A stretch of 64,000 nucleotides of DNA from NCBI RefSeq assembly GCF_001905465.1, contig NZ_LISX01000002.1, forward strand, positions 495,425 through 559,424. Direction: 5' to 3'. Source of the stretch: Kitasatospora sp. CB01950. GTDB taxonomy: Bacteria > Actinomycetota > Actinomycetes > Streptomycetales > Streptomycetaceae. Below are positions 58,892 to 64,000 of this stretch, piece by piece (the stretch's first letter is position 1; the number at the start of each line of letters is the position of its first letter). The notes under the pieces are model-generated. The model was given only the letters and a program-made list of their open reading frames with translations, was not told the origin of the DNA and did no database searches. Both the position numbers and the translations under genes were made by a program.

Positions 58892-59665
58892 CTACCGCTT
58901 GCGGTAGTCGCGCCCCGCCGTGGTCGAGAGCTTCCCCAGTCCGCCCACCGGCAGCAGGCGGGCCGCCGTCACGGCCGCCTTGTAGCGCTTGCCGGGGACG
59001 CACAGCGGCCGGTTGCGGGCGAGGTCGCGGAGGGAGTCGTCGACGACCCGCTCCGCGGTGAGCCAGCCCCAGGCGGGGATGGAGGAGGTGCCCATGCCGG
59101 CCCGCTCGTGGAATTCGGTGCGGGTGAAGCCGGGGCAGAGCGCCTGGAGGCGCACTCCGCTGCCGGCCAGGTCGCGGGCGATGCCGAGGGTGAAGTTGAC
59201 CACCCATGCCTTCGTCGCGCCGTAGGTGCCTCGCGGGACGAACGCCGCGACCGAGGCGACGTTGACGATCCCGCCGAAGCCGCGTTCGCGCATCCCGGGG
59301 ACGGCGGCCGTGGTGGTGCGCAGGACGGCCTCGATGTGGACCTTGAGCATGTTGAGCTCGTCCTGGACGGGCACGTCCAGGTACGCGCCGCGGTTGCCGA
59401 AGCCGGCGTTGTTGATCAGCAGGTCGACGGGCCGGGCGTCGTCGCGCAGGCGGTCCTCGACGGCGCCGATGCCGGTGTCGGTGGCGAGGTCGGCGGCGAG
59501 GGTCTCGACCTGGACGCCGTAGCGGGCGGTGAGTTCGGCGGCGGACTTCCGCAGGCGCTCGGTGTCCCTGGCGACCAGCACCAGGTCGCGGCCGTCGCGG
59601 GCGAGGCGGTCGGCGAAGGCGGCACCGATGCCGGCGGTCGCGCCGGTGATGAGGGCTGTGGTCAT
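58892..59665 (-). CDS. Short-chain dehydrogenase/reductase
   Basis: A 257-residue SDR. It has the cofactor motif TGATAGIG (about 8-15), NNAGFG, catalytic Ser in NVASVAAFV and YGATK (Tyr/Lys). The Arg in LVARDTERL after strand 2 suggests NADP(H) use. ATG at 59663-59665 is the family-consistent start; the ribosome site is weak. It is the first host gene right of the element. Substrate unknown. Confidence 0.9.
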   Translation of the reverse strand: MTTALITGATAGIGAAFADRLARDGRDLVLVARDTERLRKSAAELTARYGVQVETLAADLATDTGIGAVEDRLRDDARPVDLLINNAGFGNRGAYLDVPVQDELNMLKVHIEAVLRTTTAAVPGMRERGFGGIVNVASVAAFVPRGTYGATKAWVVNFTLGIARDLAGSGVRLQALCPGFTRTEFHERAGMGTSSIPAWGWLTAERVVDDSLRDLARNRPLCVPGKRYKAAVTAARLLPVGGLGKLSTTAGRDYRKR

Positions 59666-59849
59666 GGACCAGACCGTACCGGCCGGTAGTCGGATCCGGT
59701 GCGAATCCGCCCCCGGAACGCCCGTCGGCCCTTCGGGCGACGCGCCCCGGGTCGGCGGCGCGCCCCGTCGTGGCACCGGTCCGATCACCCTACGGTTCGG
59801 GCATCGCCGCCGTCCCACGCGGCGTCCGCCTCGCTCGGGAGAGAAACCG

Positions 59850-59921
59850 ATGCTTGTTCAGCTCCACCCCTTCTGGATAGAAGTCGCGCGTCCGGCCCGT
59901 CCCCGACCCTCGCGGTCCTGA
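59850..59921 (+). CDS. Possible 23-aa leader peptide upstream of the amidohydrolase-like gene
   Basis: ATG 59850 with GGGAGAG seven bases upstream opens MLVQLHPFWIEVARPA, followed by an Arg/Pro-rich end and TGA. A terminator-like hairpin starts 24 bases later. The arrangement resembles an attenuator, but there is no run of a single regulatory codon apart from scattered Arg and Pro. Low confidence. Confidence 0.3.
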   Translation: MLVQLHPFWIEVARPARPRPSRS

Positions 59922-59944
59922 CGGCCGGACCCGCCTTCCGCCCG

Positions 59945-59978
59945 CCCGGGCCCGGCCCCCTCCCCACGGGGCCGGGCC
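59945..59978. terminator. Terminator-like hairpin upstream of the amidohydrolase-like gene
   Basis: A perfect 13-bp stem CGGGCCCGGCCCC / GGGGCCGGGCCCG with an 8-base loop lies after the possible leader peptide. Confidence 0.6.
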
Positions 59979-60051
59979 CGCGCGCATGCCAAGAAAGAGC
60001 AATACATCGACAAATCGCCCACCCTCCTCGCCCCACCCCCCACCGCGTACT

Positions 60052-60093
60052 GACCGGTAAGTAATCCGGTCGTATCTATTGACGGAGTGTCAA
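60052..60093 (+). promoter_or_regulatory. Two adjacent dyads in the amidohydrolase-like promoter
   Basis: GACCGG-TAAGTAAT-CCGGTC (60052-60071) is followed by TTGAC-GGAGT-GTCAA (60079-60093), in a locally AT-rich stretch 50-90 bp before the start codon. They are plausible promoter and operator elements. Confidence 0.45.
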
Positions 60094-60144
60094 CAGATCG
60101 GGATTCTCGGGAAAACCGCCGCCTCCCCGACCCAAGAGGTGACC

Positions 60145-62208
60145 ATGATCGGGAACCATCGCGCCAGGAACGTCCTCCTCCGTCTGCTGCCGCTGCTCCT
60201 GCTCGCGGCCGCCCTCGTCACCGGCACCGTGCCGGGCCCGAACGCCCGTGCCGCGGACGGGTGGTGGAATCCCACCGCCCGTCCGGCGCCGGACTCGCAG
60301 ATCAACGTCACGGGCGAGCCGTTCCGCGGCGCCGCCGCCGACGGCAGCGTCCGCGGCTTCGTCGACGCGCACAACCACCTGATGTCCGCCGAGGGGTTCG
60401 GCGGCCGGGTGATCTGCGGGGCCGCGTTCTCCCCGCAGGGCGCCGCGGACGCGCTGAAGGACTGTCCGGAGCACTACCCGGACGGTTCGCTCGCGCTGTT
60501 CGAGAACGTCACCGGCGGCGCGAACGGCCACCACGACCCGGTCGGCTGGCCGACCTTCGCCGACTGGCCCGCGCACGACTCGCTCAGCCACCAGCAGGAC
60601 TACTACGCCTGGGTGGAGCGGGCCTGGCGCGGCGGCGAACGGGTGCTGGTCAACGACCTGGTGACCAACGGGCTGCTGTGCTCGATCTACCCGTACAAGG
60701 ACCGCGGCTGCGACGAGATGGACGCCATCCGCACCGAGGCGCGCAAGTCGTACGAACTCCAGGCGTACATCGACGCCATGTACGGCGGGCCCGGCAAGGG
60801 CTGGTTCCGCATCGTCACCGACTCCGACCAGGCCCGTTCGGTGATCGAGCAGGGCAAGTTGGCGGTGGTGCTCGGGGTGGAGACCTCCGAACCGTTCGGC
60901 TGCAAGCAGATCCTGGACGCCCCGCAGTGCGACCGGGCCGCGATCGACCGCGGGCTGGACGAGTTGTACGCGCTCGGGGTGCGCAGCATGTTCCTGTGCC
61001 ACAAGTTCGACAACGCGCTGTGCGGGGTGCGGTTCGACGAGGGCACCACCGGGGTGGCCGTGAACGCCGGGCAGTTCCTGTCCACCGGCACGTTCTGGAC
61101 CACCGAGCAGTGCACCGGCCCGCAGCACGACAATCCGATCGGGCTGCCGACCGCGCAGGCGCAGGGGATGCTGCCGGCCGGGGTGAACCTGCCGACGTAC
61201 TCGGCGTCCGCGCAGTGCAACACCCGCGGGCTGACCGAGCTGGGCGACTACGCGATTCGCGGCATGATGAAGCGCCACATGATGCTGGAAGTCGACCACA
61301 TGAGCGTCAAGGCGGCGAAGAGCGCGTTCGAGCTCCTGGAGTCGCAGGCGTACCCGGGGGTGATCTCCAGCCACAGCTGGATGGACCTCAACTGGACCGA
61401 ACGCCTGTACAAGCTGGGCGGGTTCGCCGCGCAGTACCCGCACGACGCGAACGGGTTCGTGGCAGAGGCGAACCGTACCAAGGCGCTGCGCGACGCCTAC
61501 CGGGTCGGCTACGGCTACGGCAGCGACCTGAACGGTGTGGGCGGCTGGCCGGGGCCGGTCGGGGCGGGCGCGCCGAACGCGGTGACGTACCCGTTCCGCA
61601 GCGCGGACGGCGGTTCGGTGCTGGACCGGCAGGTGACGGGCTCCCGCACCTGGGACGTCAACACCGACGGCGTGGCGCACGCCGGGCTGCTGCCGGACTG
61701 GATCGAACAGATCCGGCTCAGCGGCGGGCAGGGCGTGGTGGACGACCTGATGAAGGGCTCGCAGTCCTACCTGACCACCTGGCGCGCCACCGAACAGCAC
61801 TCTCCCGGGCGGGAGTTGGCGACCCGAACGGCGAGCGCCACGGCGAGCTCCGCGGAGTGGAACCCGTTCACCTCCTACCAGCCGGGCCGGGCGCTGGACG
61901 GCGACCGCTCCACCCGGTGGGCCAGTGACTGGAGCGACGACCAGTGGCTGCGGGTCGACCTCGGCGCGGTGCGCACCGTGGACCGGGTGACGCTGGACTG
62001 GGAGCGCGCCTTCGCCACCGGCTACCGGATCGAGGTGTCCACGGACGGCAGCACCTGGCGCACCGTCTGGTCCACCACGGCCGGCGACGGCGGGCTGGAC
62101 ACCGCCGCGTTCGCGCCGACCCCGGCCCGGTACGTGCGCTTCCACGGCACGGCGCGGGCCACCCAGTACGGGTACTCGCTGTACGAGCTGTCGGTGCACG
62201 GCAGCTGA
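60145..62208 (+). CDS. Secreted amidohydrolase-superfamily protein with C-terminal discoidin (F5/8C) domain
   Basis: A 687-residue exported protein. The signal peptide (about 1-37) has LLRLLPLLLLAAALVTGT. The catalytic part (about 75-540) has metal-binding motifs of the amidohydrolase/membrane-dipeptidase superfamily: FVDAHNHLMS (HxH), MFLCHKFDNALCG, MMLEVDHMSVKAAKS and GVISSHSWMDL. The C-terminus (about 560-687) is a galactose-binding-like discoidin domain (ALDGDRSTRWASDWSDDQWL, RVDLGAVRTVDRVTLDW) for carbohydrate binding. ATG 60145 with AAGAGGTG upstream. It probably acts outside the cell; the substrate is unknown. Confidence 0.82.
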   Translation: MIGNHRARNVLLRLLPLLLLAAALVTGTVPGPNARAADGWWNPTARPAPDSQINVTGEPFRGAAADGSVRGFVDAHNHLMSAEGFGGRVICGAAFSPQGAADALKDCPEHYPDGSLALFENVTGGANGHHDPVGWPTFADWPAHDSLSHQQDYYAWVERAWRGGERVLVNDLVTNGLLCSIYPYKDRGCDEMDAIRTEARKSYELQAYIDAMYGGPGKGWFRIVTDSDQARSVIEQGKLAVVLGVETSEPFGCKQILDAPQCDRAAIDRGLDELYALGVRSMFLCHKFDNALCGVRFDEGTTGVAVNAGQFLSTGTFWTTEQCTGPQHDNPIGLPTAQAQGMLPAGVNLPTYSASAQCNTRGLTELGDYAIRGMMKRHMMLEVDHMSVKAAKSAFELLESQAYPGVISSHSWMDLNWTERLYKLGGFAAQYPHDANGFVAEANRTKALRDAYRVGYGYGSDLNGVGGWPGPVGAGAPNAVTYPFRSADGGSVLDRQVTGSRTWDVNTDGVAHAGLLPDWIEQIRLSGGQGVVDDLMKGSQSYLTTWRATEQHSPGRELATRTASATASSAEWNPFTSYQPGRALDGDRSTRWASDWSDDQWLRVDLGAVRTVDRVTLDWERAFATGYRIEVSTDGSTWRTVWSTTAGDGGLDTAAFAPTPARYVRFHGTARATQYGYSLYELSVHGS

Positions 62209-62236
62209 CCCGGCGCCGCCCGGCGGCCACGGATAC

Positions 62237-62282
62237 GACGAGCGGACAATCGGTCTCTCTCCGAACCGATTGTCCGCTCGTC
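62237..62282. terminator. Strong bidirectional terminator
   Basis: A perfect 18-bp stem GACGAGCGGACAATCGGT with its complement and a 10-base loop separates convergent genes. Confidence 0.9.
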
Positions 62283-62317
62283 ATTCTGTAATGGTCCGAC
62301 TGTTGATGGTCCGACTG

Positions 62318-63208
62318 TCACTCCGCCTTGGCGGCCTGGGCGTTCCGGTCGGCGTCCCCGCCCGCGCCCACCGGCCGCAGCCGGGTGTCGGCGGTGGCCT
62401 TCAGCTCGGGTGCCAGCTTGGCGACGTCGCGGGAGCCGACGGCGGCGATCAGGCCGGGGAGCATCCAGCGGACGGGCTGCATGCCGCGCAGCCAGGCCTG
62501 CGCGTAGACGTGCGGGGAGCGGCGGCCGATGCCGGCCACCAGGCGGTCCACGGCCGGACCGATCGGGTAGGTCTTGTTGGCGGGCCAGGGCAGCTTGGCG
62601 CGCATCTGCCGCAGCACGGTGTCCTGGTCGGCGCCGCGCACCATGTCGGTGTCGGTCCAACTCAGGTAGCCGACGCCGACCTTGACGCCCTGGTGGGCGA
62701 CCTCGGCGCGCAGCGCGTGGGCGAAGGACTCGACGCCGGCCTTGGAGGCGCAGTAGGCGGTCATCAGCGGGGCGGGGGTGAGCGCGGCCAGCGAGGCGAT
62801 CTGCAGCAGGTAGCCGCGGCTCTCCACCAGCGCGGGCAGGAAGGCCCGGGCGGTGGCGACGGAGCCGAGCAGGTTGACCTCGACGACGCGGCTCCAGGCC
62901 CGGAAGTCGCTGTCCTGCATCGGCCCGCCGAGGGCGATGCCGGCGTTGGCGACGACGGTGTCGATCCGCCCGTAGCGGTCCTTGATCCGGTTGGCGACCT
63001 CGGTGAGCGCGTCCAGGTCGGTGACGTCGGCCTCCCAGGCGGAGGCGTGCTCGCCGCACTGGGCGGCGACGGCCTTGAGCTCGGCGGGTTCCAGGCCGAC
63101 CAGCGCGACCTTGGCCCCCCGGTCGGCGAGCTTGCGGGCCATCAGCGCGCCGAGGCCGCGGGCGGCTCCGGTGATGACGACGACCTGCGAGGACAGCGGC
63201 GGGGTCAT
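62318..63208 (-). CDS. Short-chain dehydrogenase/reductase
   Basis: A 296-residue SDR. It has cofactor motif TGAARGLG, VANAGIALGG, catalytic Ser in IASLAALTPAP and YCASK. The C-terminal extension of about 50 residues is helical and charged. The start ATG at 63206-63208 overlaps the stop of the upstream hydrolase by four bases, so the pair is translationally coupled. This SDR plus alpha/beta-hydrolase pairing is common in lipid or steroid-like metabolism operons, but the substrate is not predictable. Confidence 0.9.
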   Translation of the reverse strand: MTPPLSSQVVVITGAARGLGALMARKLADRGAKVALVGLEPAELKAVAAQCGEHASAWEADVTDLDALTEVANRIKDRYGRIDTVVANAGIALGGPMQDSDFRAWSRVVEVNLLGSVATARAFLPALVESRGYLLQIASLAALTPAPLMTAYCASKAGVESFAHALRAEVAHQGVKVGVGYLSWTDTDMVRGADQDTVLRQMRAKLPWPANKTYPIGPAVDRLVAGIGRRSPHVYAQAWLRGMQPVRWMLPGLIAAVGSRDVAKLAPELKATADTRLRPVGAGGDADRNAQAAKAE

Positions 63209-64000
63209 GCGGTCTCCTCCACGGCGGCGGACTGGGACGGGATGTCGAAGGCGGCGGCGCGCTCGACGGCACTGCTTTCGGCATCGCTCAACGCAACGCC
63301 CGCCGCGACGCCCACCGCGACGCCCACCGAAGCGTCCGCCGCAGCGCCCGCCGCGAGTTCGTCGGCGACCAGCGCGGCGACCCGGCGGATCTCGTCGGCG
63401 ACCTCGGCGGGCCGCTCCAGCGGGCTCATGTGGCCCGCGCCGTCCAGTTCCAGCAGGCCGCGCGGGTCGGCCAGGGCGGCGGCGATCCGGCGCGAGTGCA
63501 CCGGCGGGGTCAGCTTGTCGTTGCTGCTGGTGACGACGGCGGTGGGCGCGGTGATCCGGGCCAGTTCGGCGTGCACGTCCAGCACGTCCAGCACGATCGA
63601 CCAGCGGTGACGCACCTTGGGCGGGCAGGCGTGCACCACCTGCGCGCAGGCCTCGACCCGGTCGGGGGGCGTGGCGGGGCCCATGGTGGCGTACTTGAGG
63701 ACGGCCCGGCTGATGCCGTTGATCGGCCCGAGCGACAGCCGGGACTGCAGCACCGGCCGGCTCAGCAGCCGCCGCAGCGCCCGTCCGCGCACGAAGGGCG
63801 GCAGCACCGTCTGCTCGTCGACGAGTTCGCCCGCACCGGTGTTGAGCAGCACGTTGGCGGCGGTGCGGGCGGCCACCTCGGGGCGTCCACCGGCCGCCAT
63901 GATGGTCATACCGCCCATGCTGTGTCCGGCGACCACGGCGCGGCGTCCGGCGGGGACGGTCGCGGTCAGCACCGCTTCGAGGTCCTCGGCGAGCTTGCCG
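63205..64000 (-). CDS. Alpha/beta hydrolase, N-terminus beyond the window
   Basis: The gene enters from the right edge; at least 264 codons are present. The nucleophile elbow is VVAGHSMGGMTI (GHSMG), the acid lies in TSSNDKLTPPVHS and the catalytic His in LDGAGHMSPLERP, so the triad is complete. The C-terminal tail (about the last 50 residues) is Ala/Val-rich low complexity (GVAVGVAAGVALS) with repeated codons. It is coupled to the downstream SDR by a four-base overlap. Confidence 0.88.
   Translation of the reverse strand, partial: GKLAEDLEAVLTATVPAGRRAVVAGHSMGGMTIMAAGGRPEVAARTAANVLLNTGAGELVDEQTVLPPFVRGRALRRLLSRPVLQSRLSLGPINGISRAVLKYATMGPATPPDRVEACAQVVHACPPKVRHRWSIVLDVLDVHAELARITAPTAVVTSSNDKLTPPVHSRRIAAALADPRGLLELDGAGHMSPLERPAEVADEIRRVAALVADELAAGAAADASVGVAVGVAAGVALSDAESSAVERAAAFDIPSQSAAVEETA

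Noticed and set aside
47711..58911. CCGCAAGCGG near 47717 and CCGCTTGCGG near 58896 as a possible attL/attR core
   Set aside because: The two copies are in opposite orientation, each is nearly palindromic, and flanking bases do not match. The right copy is simply the end of the SDR coding sequence.
59786..60036. Minus-strand frames at 59785-60043
   Set aside because: They overlap the terminator-like hairpin and the promoter dyads. The products are low-complexity Gly/Arg/Pro without motifs.
1..64000. CRISPR arrays, rRNA genes, complete insertion sequences
   Set aside because: No regularly spaced repeats with unique spacers, no rRNA-like sequence and no transposase gene were seen. The tandem repeats found have no spacers.

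Overview
The window is very GC-rich (about 72% by eye), uses many GTG and TTG starts, and has G/C-biased third codon positions. It carries a conservon (cvnABCD), a large SARP-type regulator, IclR and HxlR regulators, a DasR-like promoter site and a CDP-glycerol polymerase. Together these point to a Streptomyces or Kitasatospora chromosome. Nothing here separates the two genera firmly.

Layout. 1-3.5 kb: a leftward operon of two AspT-type aspartate:alanine exchangers and the first codons of an aspartate 4-decarboxylase. 3.5-12 kb: a DUF488 protein, an MMPL exporter, a 1147-residue SARP regulator, a divergent small secreted-peptide gene, a group III truncated haemoglobin and an aldo/keto reductase. 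12-19 kb: a six-gene organosulfur cluster running leftward (DszB-like sulfinate desulfinase, lipoprotein binding protein, permease, ATPase, second binding protein, SsuD-like flavin monooxygenase). It is preceded by a 12-residue leader peptide ending Cys-Cys-Arg-stop and faces an IclR regulator. 19-24.7 kb: HxlR with an imine-reductase-like enzyme, a Vps62/lectin protein, an Lcp/MpaB-like haem protein, a gene broken by one TGA, and a winged-helix regulator behind a second leader ending Cys-Cys-Arg-stop. 25-29 kb: the conservon. 29.5-47.6 kb: ordinary genes, including an acyl-CoA ligase, a secreted polysaccharide deacetylase with a DasR-like site, a GDSL hydrolase, Nudix, sbcD-sbcC, YjbQ, a teichoic-acid type glycosyl/glycerophosphotransferase, plsC and an ABC exporter with a candidate iron box.

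About 47.8-58.8 kb is a decayed integrated element. It has a GntR repressor with its operator, small membrane proteins typical of actinomycete elements, a cargo operon (CYTH-family enzyme, SAM methyltransferase-like protein, two-TM peptide, hypothetical) facing an XRE-TPR regulator, a frameshifted phage major capsid gene, a doubly frameshifted HNH gene, an intact HNH gene, a tRNA-like gene with a six-base anticodon loop, and a large serine recombinase at the right end. 58.9-64 kb is host sequence again: two SDR enzymes, a secreted amidohydrolase-like protein with a discoidin domain, and an alpha/beta hydrolase cut by the window edge.

The strongest leads are the desulfinase-containing sulfonate cluster, the pair of Cys-Cys-Arg leaders, the CYTH/methyltransferase/membrane-peptide cargo operon, and the SARP/small-peptide divergon.
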